Below, one piece after another: positions 54,938 through 63,419 of a stretch of DNA of 64,000 nucleotides. Location: positions 1,612,001-1,676,000 of the forward strand of contig NZ_CP018620.1 of NCBI RefSeq assembly GCF_001908275.1. The letters are read 5' to 3'. This DNA is from Paenibacillus xylanexedens (lineage in GTDB: Bacteria; Bacillota; Bacilli; Paenibacillales; Paenibacillaceae). Below the pieces are notes generated by a model, which saw only the letters and a list, made by a program, of their open reading frames with translations, was not told the DNA's origin and did no database searches. Numbering within the stretch: position 1 is the stretch's first letter; each line of letters begins with the position of its first letter. A program made the translations under genes and the position numbers.

Positions 54938-55653
54938 TATCTGAACCAGGCCTTATTTAAATTGTTGGTGAAATTGTTATCGTTGAAAGGCACGTTGGCG
55001 CTACCGAAGTTTGTCGTGTTGAGTGCATTTCGTGCCGCAGAAGTCAGATCGTCCCATCCGATCAAAGGCTGAGTTCCGCCAACAGCGCTGGTAACGCTAA
55101 GCTCATGGTTTAGCGGCCAGGTACTATTATAGGAGATCAACGGATGGTTACCTTGTGTATTGGTATTGCTCGGCGTGACGTTGGTGAACTGGCCGTGACC
55201 GGAATATGCGATAGAGAGGATTTTGGAATTGACAGCTGCCGGATTATCGACCCACACGACGATTCCTTCCCAATCATGACGATGGCCGAGTCCAGAGGAA
55301 GGGGAGTCTTTGGGGAAATACCACGAATACATGATAGCCCACACCCCATTGTGCCAGGCGGAACGGGAGTAAATCTGCCCTGTACTTGAGCTACAGTTTC
55401 CATTCGATGACCCGGACGTATTCAAGCCAGCACTGGTATTGCCCTGTTGATCCACTGCGGGGAAAGGCACACAACCATGATAGACTTTTAGAAAAGGCTG
55501 AAAACGCTTGGTTGCTTGTTGTGTCACGGTAACTGGGGAGACTTCCTGAAATCCGACAACCTGATCATGGTTAATTTCTGCTGCTTCAACAACGGTGACC
55601 CAAGGAATACATGCCATAAGAAAGACCAGGAGCATTAACACGATTTTTTTCAT
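54937..55653 (-). CDS. Nep1-like protein (NLP, necrosis-inducing NPP1 family)
   Basis: 238 residues. An N-terminal signal peptide (KKIVLMLLVFLMACIPWVTV, cleavage near EAA at about residue 25) makes it secreted. GHRHDWEGIVVWVD contains the heptapeptide GHRHDWE (residues 123-129) that defines the family and binds a cation with the following residues. Cys61 and Cys87 are the pair of type 1 NLPs. Such proteins damage plant membranes through GIPC sphingolipids in fungi, oomycetes and some bacteria. AAGGAGAAG lies before the ATG. No secretion genes adjoin. Rare in Gram-positive genomes. Confidence 0.92.
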   Translation of the reverse strand: MKKIVLMLLVFLMACIPWVTVVEAAEINHDQVVGFQEVSPVTVTQQATKRFQPFLKVYHGCVPFPAVDQQGNTSAGLNTSGSSNGNCSSSTGQIYSRSAWHNGVWAIMYSWYFPKDSPSSGLGHRHDWEGIVVWVDNPAAVNSKILSIAYSGHGQFTNVTPSNTNTQGNHPLISYNSTWPLNHELSVTSAVGGTQPLIGWDDLTSAARNALNTTNFGSANVPFNDNNFTNNLNKAWFR

Positions 55654-56119
55654 TTACACTTCTCCTTCAAGGGTATGATGTGGTGCTAAGTTGAGGGTTC
55701 ACTAAAACTATATTGGAAAAAGGTTTATGTTAATTATCTTTTCATCTTAAGATTTGTAAATTTGTAGCATATCTATGTCATAATCATATGAAGATCATCA
55801 AAATCGAAGACTAATTCCTGTCCAAGCGGGCAGAATGGTTGATTAATGAGACTATTTTACATAAAAGGTAGTGGGGAAGATTCAGGATCGGTGCGTGAGG
55901 TTTATTGGGTAATGGATGGTTTAGTGAATACATATATGAAAAAATATACTTATAGATTACAGAATTCCCGAACGAGAAAGCCCAATTCTTTAGATGTGGG
56001 ATGAAAGTGAGGTCGGATACGGAGTATCACTATTGTGATGCTTCAAGTATCCGAAATGTCTGCGTTCTTAATTTTTTCAGCTTGTTTCAATTCATCTATT
56101 GAACTGATACAATATAGAT

Positions 56120-56518
56120 ATGAATGAATATAGAAGAACAAACACAACCGTATCTTTGTTGAACTATCATTTTGTGTTCTGCCCACGATACAGAAGAAAG
56201 ATATTTCTCAAATTAGAGGTAGAACAGCGCTTCAAGGAACTGGTGCATGAGGTATGTGCAGAGCTTAAAATTGTGATTGTTGCCATGGAGTGCGACAAAG
56301 ACCATACACATATGTTTCTCAATGCACTTCCAACATTAAGCCCTGCTGATATCATGGCAAAAATAAAAGGAGTCACATCAAAAAAACTACGAGAAGAGTT
56401 TCCACACCTTCTGCATTTGCCCAGTTTGTGGACACGTTCCTATTTTGTTTCTACCGCTGGAAATGTATCAAGTGAGACCATTAAGCGTTATGTTGAACAA
56501 CAAAAGACAAGGGGGTGA
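56120..56518 (+). CDS. tnpA: IS200/IS605 family transposase TnpA (Y1, HUH)
   Basis: 132 residues. LLNYHFVFCPRYRRKIFLK at the N-terminus and AMECDKDHTHMFLNALP with the HUH-type His62 and His64, and Tyr124 in KRYVEQQKTRG as the single catalytic tyrosine. These cut single-stranded DNA at the element's hairpins. Length is normal for the family. No strong ribosome site. The end overlaps tnpB by four bases. Base composition is poorer in GC than the chromosomal genes near it. Confidence 0.93.
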   Translation: MNEYRRTNTTVSLLNYHFVFCPRYRRKIFLKLEVEQRFKELVHEVCAELKIVIVAMECDKDHTHMFLNALPTLSPADIMAKIKGVTSKKLREEFPHLLHLPSLWTRSYFVSTAGNVSSETIKRYVEQQKTRG

Positions 56519-57603
56519 AGTATATGTCTCAGACCCTAACGGTTAAGGTAAAGCTGCTGCCGACTAAAGAGCAGATCCAACTATTGCAACAAAGTAGTCA
56601 TGAATATATCCGAGTTGTTAATACACTCGTAGCCGAGATGGTAGAAGAAAAGAAAAGGTTGAAGAAGACAACAAAAGACATTCCTGCTAATCTACCAAGT
56701 GCAGTAAAAAATCAAGCGATTAAAGATGCGAATAGTGTCTTCTCTAACAAAGTTAAGAAAAGTAAATACGCAATCATACCGATCCTAAAGAAACCGATTT
56801 GCGTATGGAATAACCAAAACTATTCTCTTGACTTCACGCACATTTCCATTCCATTCATGGTAGAGGGAAAATCTAAGCGTTTAAAAATTCGTGCATTGTT
56901 CATCGACAAAGATCATCGAAACGTTGACCTTTTGAAGCATAAACTTGGTACGCTCCGTGTCACGAAAAGCTCAGGTAAGTGGATAGCCCAAATTGCTGTC
57001 ACCATGCCAACAACTGAAAAAACGGGTATGCGGATTTTGGGCGTTGATTTAGGGCTGAAAGTCCCTGCCGTAGCCATCACAGATAATGATCACGCTCGCT
57101 TCTTTGGGAATGGGCGAGAAAACAAATACAAGAAACGGAAGTTTCGTAGTGTTCGTCAAAAGCTAGGAAAACAAAAGAAAGTGGACGCTATTCGCAAGTT
57201 AGATGATAAAGAACAACGATGGATGAAAGACAAAGACCACAAAGTCAGTCGTGAAATCGTTAATTTCGCAGTCGAAAATAAGACTTCTGTCATTCGCTTA
57301 GAGCAACTAACGAATATAAGGCAGACGACAAGAACAAGTCGTAAAAACGAAAAGAATCTACACAGTTGGTCATTCTACCGTTTGGCACAATTCATTGAAT
57401 ACAAAGCAAATATGGCAGGGATCAAAGTGGAATATGTGAACCCTGCATATTCAAGTCAAACCTGTCCAGAATGTTCAAAAAAGAACAAGGCGCAAGATAG
57501 AAGATATAAGTGCCCATGTGGATTCAAAAAACATCGTGATATCGTTGGGGCGATGAATATTCGCTACGCAACTGTGATTGGCGGTAACAGTCAATCAGCC
57601 TAA
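56515..57603 (+). CDS. tnpB: RNA-guided endonuclease TnpB
   Basis: 362 residues. Starts at GTG 56515 or ATG 56524, with AAGGGGGTG before them. The RuvC motifs are intact: Asp178 in ILGVDLGLKVP, Glu263 in IRLEQLTN, Asp342 in KKHRDIVGAMN. A zinc ribbon has Cys317, Cys320, Cys333 and Cys335 (CPEC...CPC). The N-terminal WED-like region is present. TnpB proteins cut DNA guided by a reRNA (omega RNA) transcribed from the element's right end and ending beyond it. All catalytic residues suggest activity. Overlaps the tnpA stop. Confidence 0.93.
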   Translation: MKYMSQTLTVKVKLLPTKEQIQLLQQSSHEYIRVVNTLVAEMVEEKKRLKKTTKDIPANLPSAVKNQAIKDANSVFSNKVKKSKYAIIPILKKPICVWNNQNYSLDFTHISIPFMVEGKSKRLKIRALFIDKDHRNVDLLKHKLGTLRVTKSSGKWIAQIAVTMPTTEKTGMRILGVDLGLKVPAVAITDNDHARFFGNGRENKYKKRKFRSVRQKLGKQKKVDAIRKLDDKEQRWMKDKDHKVSREIVNFAVENKTSVIRLEQLTNIRQTTRTSRKNEKNLHSWSFYRLAQFIEYKANMAGIKVEYVNPAYSSQTCPECSKKNKAQDRRYKCPCGFKKHRDIVGAMNIRYATVIGGNSQSA

Positions 57604-57749
57604 GGTGCTATATGCACTGTCTTAGGAGGGGTAATGGCATACCCTAATCTTAGCATCTGTCCAAAGCAGAAATGAAATGAGGACGTTAAGCTTAGCTAAG
57701 AATCCCAATCACTTTAGTGATCTTGCCCCTTTAGGGATGGGAGTGTCAA
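57480..57749 (+). ncRNA. Candidate omega RNA (reRNA) scaffold of TnpB
   Basis: By family rule the scaffold covers the 3' end of tnpB and the right end to the terminal GTGTCAA; the guide is the following flanking DNA from 57750 (AGGCTAGGACATC). Hairpins ATCAC-TTTA-GTGAT and CCC-TTTA-GGG lie just before the end. The 5' limit is a guess. The other part of 57604-57967 shows no gene. Confidence 0.5.
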
Positions 57750-57967
57750 AGGCTAGGACATCTTTACATTTGATGATATGATAGGAGATAAAGGCTTTGG
57801 AATGAGACGGAATTCCTGATGCATAGATATAAGTAAGACGAAAGATTAGAGCAGAATGAACGGAAGTTCATTGTTGTGTTAAAAATATGCCCTTTGGTGG
57901 ACTGATGCAAGGTAAGATTATGAGGTCATATAGACTCATGGATAATGTGGAATAGGTGGCGTATGAG

Positions 57968-58849
57968 ATGAAAAAAGCTCGCTTAATATATAATCCGACC
58001 TCAGGCCGGGAAGAAATGAAGAAACGTCTGGCTGATATTTTGCAGCGTTTGGATCAAGGTGGTATTGAAGCTTCATGTCATGCAACAACAGGTGAAGGTG
58101 ATGCAACCCGCGAAGCTGAACTCGCGATTGAACGCGGCTATGACATGATTATTGCTGCTGGTGGCGATGGTACGTTGTACGAAGTGATCAACGGTATGGC
58201 CGAACGGGAGAACCGTCCTCCGCTGGGTGTGTTTCCTTTGGGAACAACGAATGATTTTGCGCGTGCACTCGGCATTCCGAGACAGTGGGAAGATTACGTG
58301 GATCTGGTCATTAACCAGCAGCTTCGTCCGCTCGATCTGGGCAAAGCGAATGATAAATATTTTATCAACATCGCCGGTGGCGGATCATTAACTGAACTGA
58401 CCTACGAAGTACCGAGTCGTCTGAAAACGATGATTGGGCAACTGGCCTATTATATGAAGGGTATTGAGAAAATGGCGAGCCTGTCTCCTCAGGAGCTGAT
58501 TATTCGCGCCGACGGTCAGGAAGAGATTCATGATGAATTCATGTTATTCCTCATCGCCAATACCAATTCAGTTGGAGGCTTTGAGAAGTTGGCTCCAGGT
58601 GCAACCATTGACGATGGTCTGTTCGATGTGATCGGTGTCCGCAAATGTAATCTGGCTGACATGATCCGACTCGTAACGCTCGCGCTGCGTGGGGAGCATC
58701 TGAACGACAAGAAAGTGGTTCATTTCCAGACGAGTCATATGGAAGTTACCTCGCCAGGCTATGTGCAACTGAACCTTGATGGAGAGTTGGGCGGCACGCT
58801 GCCAGCCACATTTACGAACCTCAAGCATCATCTGCAATTGTATCGTTGA
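57968..58849 (+). CDS. dgkB: Diacylglycerol kinase (soluble DgkB type)
   Basis: 293 residues from ATG 57968 (MKKARLIYNPTSGREEMKK), eight bases after AGGTGG; a GTG 12 bases upstream is possible. IIAAGGDGTLYEVINGM is the GGDGT kinase motif, VFPLGTTNDFARALGIPRQW the next signature, and INIAGGGSLTELTYEV, MLFLIANTNSVGGFEKLAPG and QLNLDGELGG complete the match to B. subtilis DgkB. It phosphorylates diacylglycerol from lipoteichoic acid synthesis for reuse. rlmCD follows as in Bacillus. Confidence 0.95.
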   Translation: MKKARLIYNPTSGREEMKKRLADILQRLDQGGIEASCHATTGEGDATREAELAIERGYDMIIAAGGDGTLYEVINGMAERENRPPLGVFPLGTTNDFARALGIPRQWEDYVDLVINQQLRPLDLGKANDKYFINIAGGGSLTELTYEVPSRLKTMIGQLAYYMKGIEKMASLSPQELIIRADGQEEIHDEFMLFLIANTNSVGGFEKLAPGATIDDGLFDVIGVRKCNLADMIRLVTLALRGEHLNDKKVVHFQTSHMEVTSPGYVQLNLDGELGGTLPATFTNLKHHLQLYR

Positions 58850-59114
58850 AAATGTGGGTGCTGGGGGCAGTGTGGGTCGCTTGCGAAAAGCAATGTTGAT
58901 CGCTTCAGAAAAGCTATGATGCTGCAGCGGTGGTTGCACAGTATCGCATAACTGTTGAGGAGAGTTGGATTCAGCTCTGCGGTAAGGTGAGATGGAAGTG
59001 GATTTTCCAGTTGCCGTGTATGGTGGGATCGCGTATAATCTCATGTGGCAACATGCGTCTGAGCTTAACGAACTCAGGAAGCCTTAATGTGGCTAAATCG
59101 CCTAAGCTGCGAAT

Positions 59115-59140
59115 CTAACGAATTTCAACGTCGTTATTTT
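59115..59140 (+). terminator. Hairpin with short T tract after dgkB
   Basis: TAACGA (59116-59121) pairs with TCGTTA (59131-59136), then TTTT. The 418-base gap to rlmCD holds no gene that I can support; 58850-59110 shows only small repeated words. Confidence 0.45.
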
Positions 59141-59186
59141 GGAGGAAATGATCTAATAAGGTCGTAAAACACCATCCGAGGATGTT

Positions 59187-59229
59187 ATAACGTTTCTGAA
59201 GTTCATTAGAAATTCGGAACGTTATTTTT
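59187..59229 (+). terminator. Rho-independent terminator before rlmCD
   Basis: ATAACGT-TC-GAA stem pairs with TTC-G-ACGTTAT, then TTTTTG. With the previous hairpin it separates dgkB from rlmCD. Confidence 0.65.
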
Positions 59230-59267
59230 GATGTGATACCATATAAGAAGAAAGAAGTGAATGTACG

Positions 59268-61043
59268 TTGTCTAATACGAACCGCAGCGGTCGTGGAAAA
59301 AACCGCCGGAATTCGGCTGCCTCTCAGGGGCAAGGGAACGCTTCAGCGTCCCGTCAGCCAAGTCAATCATCTCGTCCATCACCACGTCAGCAAGGAAAAG
59401 AGGTGCGGCCACAAGGCGCATCTCTTTCTGCCGTTCGTCCTAAGGGGAGAGCGCGTGAATCTGCACCAATCGAAGGTCTGCCCGTTAGCAAAAATGAAGA
59501 GACCGTCATCGACATCATTGGCATGAACCATGACGGTGAGGGTGTAGGTCGTGCGAATGGATACACGCTCTTTGTGCAGGGTGCGCTTCCAGGTGAAACC
59601 GTACGTGTGCGCGTATTGAAGACCAAGAAGCAGTATGGCTATGCCAAAATGCTGGAGATCGTGAAGGCAAGCCCGGATCGTGTGTCTGCGCCATGCCCAA
59701 TCTACGATCAGTGCGGCGGCTGTCAGATCCAGCATATGAGCTATGCTGGACAGCTTGCGTGGAAACGCCAGTTGGTGGTCGATAATTTGCAGCGGATTGG
59801 CAAGTTGAATGTGATGGTGGAGGATGCGGAGACGTTGGCATCCAACAAGCAGGATGATAAAGAGGGCGCCGAACAACGGGTGCAGGATGACGCTTCAGTT
59901 GGTGATGCGAATCAAACAACTGGACAGGCTACTTCTGAAGTGCAAATGATTGGCAGCAATCGTATTCGCCTTCGGCTCGAAGGTGTCATGAACGAAGAAG
60001 ATACGGAGCAGGGCATTCGTGTACTGCCAACAATGGGCATGGACGAGCCATGGCGCTATCGGAATAAGGCACAGGTACCTATCGGTGCAGCCGAGGGTGG
60101 CTTGGTAGGTGGATTTTACGCTAAAGGAAGCCATCGGATCATCGATATGGAGAGCTGTCTTATTCAGCATGAGCACAATGACGAAGTGGTTGCGAAGGTG
60201 AAAGAGATCGGCAGTCATTTTGGAATCAGTGCCTATAACGAAGAGACAGGTCGCGGCCTGCTGCGCCATGTGGTTGTGAAGAAGGCGTTCCGTACAGGCG
60301 AGATGATGCTTGTTCTGGTTACGAATGGTCGAGACATTCCGTACAAAGACGAATGGATTGGCAGTATCCGTGAAGCCATTCCGCATGTGGCGAGCATCTG
60401 CCAGAACGTGAACAAAAAACAGACCAACGTTATCTTTGGCGATGAGACCCGCGTTCTCTGGGGACGTGATGTAATCTATGACTTTATTGGCGATGTGCAG
60501 TTTGCGATCTCTCCGCGTTCGTTCTACCAAGTGAATCCGGTGCAGACGGAAGTGCTGTACGGGAAAACTGTAGAGTACGCCGGACTGACCGGCAAAGAAA
60601 CCGTAATTGATGCCTATTGCGGCATCGGAACGATCTCTCTTTTCCTGGCGCAACATGCAGATCAGGTGTACGGGGTAGAGATTGTACCTGAAGCGATTGA
60701 GGATGCTCGCAGCAATGCGCTCTTGAACGAGATGCGTAACGTGAAGTTTGAAGTTGGCGCATCCGAGGACGTTATTCCACGCTGGAAAGAACAAGGCATT
60801 GAAGCTGACGTGATCGTTGTCGATCCGCCGCGTAAGGGCTGCGATCCACGTTTGCTGGATACAATCCTTGAGATGAAGCCGGAGCGCGTGGTGTATGTGA
60901 GTTGTAATCCGAGTACGCTGGCACGTGATCTACGTGTGCTGGAGGATGGCGGGTATCGCACGGTTGAGGTAACGCCGGTGGATATGTTCCCACACACTGT
61001 GCATGTGGAGGTCGTAATAGGAATGCAACGCAAAGATACCTAG
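59268..61043 (+). CDS. rlmCD: 23S rRNA (uracil-5-)-methyltransferase, RlmCD/RumA family
   Basis: 591 residues, over 100 longer than most relatives. Residues 1-75 are a Ser, Gln, Arg and Gly rich extension. A TRAM domain follows (IDIIGMNHDGEGVGRANGYT), then CPIYDQCGGCQIQH, part of the 4Fe-4S site. Residues about 184-249 are an acidic, low-complexity insertion not expected in the family. The SAM-binding domain shows ISPRSFYQVNPVQTEVLY, VIDAYCGIGTISLFLA and VVDPPRKGCDPRLL, with catalytic Cys in VYVSCNPSTLARDL. B. subtilis RlmCD methylates U747 and U1939. The start is TTG 59268 with AGAAGTGA upstream; no ATG fits the frame. Confidence 0.93.
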   Translation: MSNTNRSGRGKNRRNSAASQGQGNASASRQPSQSSRPSPRQQGKEVRPQGASLSAVRPKGRARESAPIEGLPVSKNEETVIDIIGMNHDGEGVGRANGYTLFVQGALPGETVRVRVLKTKKQYGYAKMLEIVKASPDRVSAPCPIYDQCGGCQIQHMSYAGQLAWKRQLVVDNLQRIGKLNVMVEDAETLASNKQDDKEGAEQRVQDDASVGDANQTTGQATSEVQMIGSNRIRLRLEGVMNEEDTEQGIRVLPTMGMDEPWRYRNKAQVPIGAAEGGLVGGFYAKGSHRIIDMESCLIQHEHNDEVVAKVKEIGSHFGISAYNEETGRGLLRHVVVKKAFRTGEMMLVLVTNGRDIPYKDEWIGSIREAIPHVASICQNVNKKQTNVIFGDETRVLWGRDVIYDFIGDVQFAISPRSFYQVNPVQTEVLYGKTVEYAGLTGKETVIDAYCGIGTISLFLAQHADQVYGVEIVPEAIEDARSNALLNEMRNVKFEVGASEDVIPRWKEQGIEADVIVVDPPRKGCDPRLLDTILEMKPERVVYVSCNPSTLARDLRVLEDGGYRTVEVTPVDMFPHTVHVEVVIGMQRKDT

Positions 61044-61231
61044 AAATCCTTTGTTTTCAACACTTTGCGCCGTTTACGACTTTTACGAAGGATGGTCCCG
61101 ATTTCAAAAATAAGGTTCTAAAGGAAACAATTGAGGTTTCGGTCGTGCTGGACCTTGGTTTTGACGTCGAGTGTGTAGACATGTCGGGGGATAGTCGAAA
61201 TTAGCCTGAAATAATATAGATTATAATTTTA

Positions 61232-61258
61232 AGAGAGCGTCCTTAGGGCGTTCTTTTT
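61232..61258 (+). terminator. Rho-independent terminator after rlmCD
   Basis: AGAGCGTCC pairs with GGGCGTTCT (loop TTA) and TTTTT follows, about 190 bases after the stop. Between is non-coding sequence without features I recognise. Confidence 0.8.
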
Positions 61259-61267
61259 GATATCAAG

Positions 61268-61420
61268 ATTAATTAGGCTCAATCTAAAAATTAGTGGTTG
61301 ATAGTGAAAGTAGATCGGTGTTCTAAATTACTGCACTGTAGTGATGGACTTACCCGGAACGGTCAAATATCAGATTCGTAGTCAACCACTAGTTATGGTT
61401 TTGAGCCATTAATTAATTAG
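61268..61420. repeat. Inverted-repeat element, 153 bp, MITE-like
   Basis: ATTAATTAGGCTCAA...AGTGGTTGA (61268-61301) is mirrored by TCAACCACT...TTGAGCC-ATTAATTAAT (61382-61420). The two arms of about 35-39 bases enclose about 80 bases with no frame. It marks the edge of the AT-rich segment and may be a small transposable relic. A 33-codon frame from GTG 61491 (LTDKGYCLAIQLQEELEEIE) lies beyond it but has weak support. No other gene is seen to 61853. Confidence 0.5.
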
Positions 61421-61853
61421 ATGTTTTAATTCTAAAGTCATTGTCGTATTATGTAAAAAAAGGATGTTTATCTCGAAGGTTTAATACCATGTGCTTACAG
61501 ATAAGGGGTATTGCTTAGCCATACAATTGCAGGAAGAGCTTGAAGAGATAGAGAAAAGGGAATTTTACAGGCAGGGGCATAACTACAGCTAGTTCTACTT
61601 ACAAAAAAATAAGTGCGCTACACTCATCTGAACGAAGGTGAGGAAATCAGCATAGCCCAGTTATTTCGGGGGCTAGCGCCCACTATACTTGAAAACTTAC
61701 GATAAAAGGAGCATCAAAAAACTTTTATGGTGAAGAGTTCTTGAGAATTTTGTTGATAATATGTGTGCTTAATAAATTATCTGGGGTAATGACATATGCC
61801 GTCAAAGTAAACCAAGTAATGAGGATTTACCACAGTGCGAAATGAGGTAGCCG

Positions 61854-63371
61854 ATGAGCAAATACAGTTTTTACTATGATGAATCTGAGCATAGCCGGAA
61901 AATCAACCACAAAACCATTACTGCGGAGAATTACTTCGACAGCTTTATTGCGGTTGTCGTTGGCTGGCACTCGAACAAACAGGCTGGCTTATATGAAAGA
62001 TACGCAACATTTGAGTCTAAGTATCAGCACAGGCAGTCAAACGGCGAACTAAAAAGCACTACTATTAAGCAAAGCCAACTAAAAAGTGGCTTTGCCTCCT
62101 TAAACGCTGATAACCTCTCCTTGTTAGAGGACTTCGTAACGCTGTTCGATGAAAGAATCTTTGTCTACTATGCTGTCACAAGCAAAATCGAATACATAAT
62201 TCATCAGCTATTTGAGGACTATGATAACAGCCTTTTTGTGGATATGGATGCAATGAAATATTCCATCACGAAGGCAATCGTCTTATATCAGCCAAGCAAA
62301 ATTATGGCGGGGATGTATAATGATACAGGTGAACTTATTGGCTTATTGAAAGACTTCTTTATAGCCCAAATCGAAAAAGATAAGGCAAACGAAACTTTGA
62401 AGCAAAAGGAAATCGAGCAATTCAGCCAAATTCTCTTGCTCTTGGGCGACGTATCCAGAATTAAAACAATTGACTGGAATTATGAGATTGCTTTTGTGGG
62501 ATTTAGCAGATTTTTGGATGAAAAAGGAATTTGTGATTATTCAATTACTATAGATAAGGAAGGCGAAAATAGTAACACTGTAAAAGCTGCTGAACGAGTG
62601 GGCTTGTGCTCAGTTTCCGAGGCAGACTCATTGACTTCCTGCGGAATTCGTATGGCTGATATGTTGGCGGGCATCATTTCAAAGTTGCTTAAAGCACTAA
62701 ATAACGCAATGGAATATGCTTCGCCTCAAGAAATGATAAACAAGAAGATTCTCGATAAGAGATGGTTCATCCTCAATGAGCGACAACTTGCCCTTTACAA
62801 GAAATTTCACCAAGTAGCAATTGAATTAAACAACGCATGGTATAAGGCTTTTGCTGGAGTATACTCCGATGATTTAATTGAGTTCATTGCTCTCTTAAGT
62901 TTCATGAATCGCTTTAAATCGGTAGAAGATATAAAAAAAGATATTGATATACAAGGTGAATATTTCAATGCTTATTGTTGTGAGCATCTTGCTGATTATT
63001 TTGAACAGATGAGAAACGACAGACAAATACCGGCGTTGCCGATTGATGCTGTTACAGATAATGACTTATCTAATGATTTTGTAATAAATCGTCGAGGTGC
63101 AAAGGTTTATTTTGACATTGATAGGCAACCTTTGCTTGTAATAAAAAACGGACATCAAACTTTCGATGTATTATCAGTAGGCTTAAGTAAAGAGATGATC
63201 CCAGTAGTTACGATTGTAGAAGAGAATGAAGTAAAATGCTATCGAATTCCAAGAGAACTGTCTGAATGGGCGATGACTATTGTTGGCTTAGCAAATATGG
63301 GCGAGAAAGTGTTCCCATCTAAAGTTGTGTTTTCAAAGACGAAAGATGGATATGTTGCAGATATTTTATAA
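61854..63371 (+). CDS. DUF3800-like protein, possible defence-associated nuclease
   Basis: 505 residues starting at ATG 61854, behind GAGG. FYYDESEHSRKINHKTI (Asp9, Glu10), ELKS at 65-68, IDKEG near 234 and GIRMADMLAGIISKLLK with Asp269 are spaced as in DUF3800, a predicted RNase H-fold nuclease family common in accessory regions. About 220 further residues follow, with no domain I recognise (VYFDIDRQPLLVIKNGHQTF, VTIVEENEVKCYRIPRELSE near the end). Base composition is clearly lower in GC than the chromosomal genes, suggesting transfer. It is 48 bases from the next gene in the same direction. Confidence 0.7.
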   Translation: MSKYSFYYDESEHSRKINHKTITAENYFDSFIAVVVGWHSNKQAGLYERYATFESKYQHRQSNGELKSTTIKQSQLKSGFASLNADNLSLLEDFVTLFDERIFVYYAVTSKIEYIIHQLFEDYDNSLFVDMDAMKYSITKAIVLYQPSKIMAGMYNDTGELIGLLKDFFIAQIEKDKANETLKQKEIEQFSQILLLLGDVSRIKTIDWNYEIAFVGFSRFLDEKGICDYSITIDKEGENSNTVKAAERVGLCSVSEADSLTSCGIRMADMLAGIISKLLKALNNAMEYASPQEMINKKILDKRWFILNERQLALYKKFHQVAIELNNAWYKAFAGVYSDDLIEFIALLSFMNRFKSVEDIKKDIDIQGEYFNAYCCEHLADYFEQMRNDRQIPALPIDAVTDNDLSNDFVINRRGAKVYFDIDRQPLLVIKNGHQTFDVLSVGLSKEMIPVVTIVEENEVKCYRIPRELSEWAMTIVGLANMGEKVFPSKVVFSKTKDGYVADIL

Positions 63372-63419
63372 TAACTCAGTTAAACAGTGATTAAACCATA
63401 TATTTTTGTGAAATTCATC

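Larger units (their letters stand above)
55960..57749 (+). mobile_element. IS200/IS605-family insertion sequence, apparently intact
   Basis: Holds tnpA and tnpB with subterminal hairpins. Left end region: AAAGCCCAATTCTTTAGATG then TGGGATGAAAG (a hairpin with TTTAG loop). Right end: TCCCAATCACTTTAGTGATC, then a CCC-TTTA-GGG hairpin, then TGGGAGTGTCAA ending about 57749. The outer left limit is estimated, as no terminal repeats exist in this family. Low GC compared with its neighbours indicates recent arrival. Confidence 0.8.
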
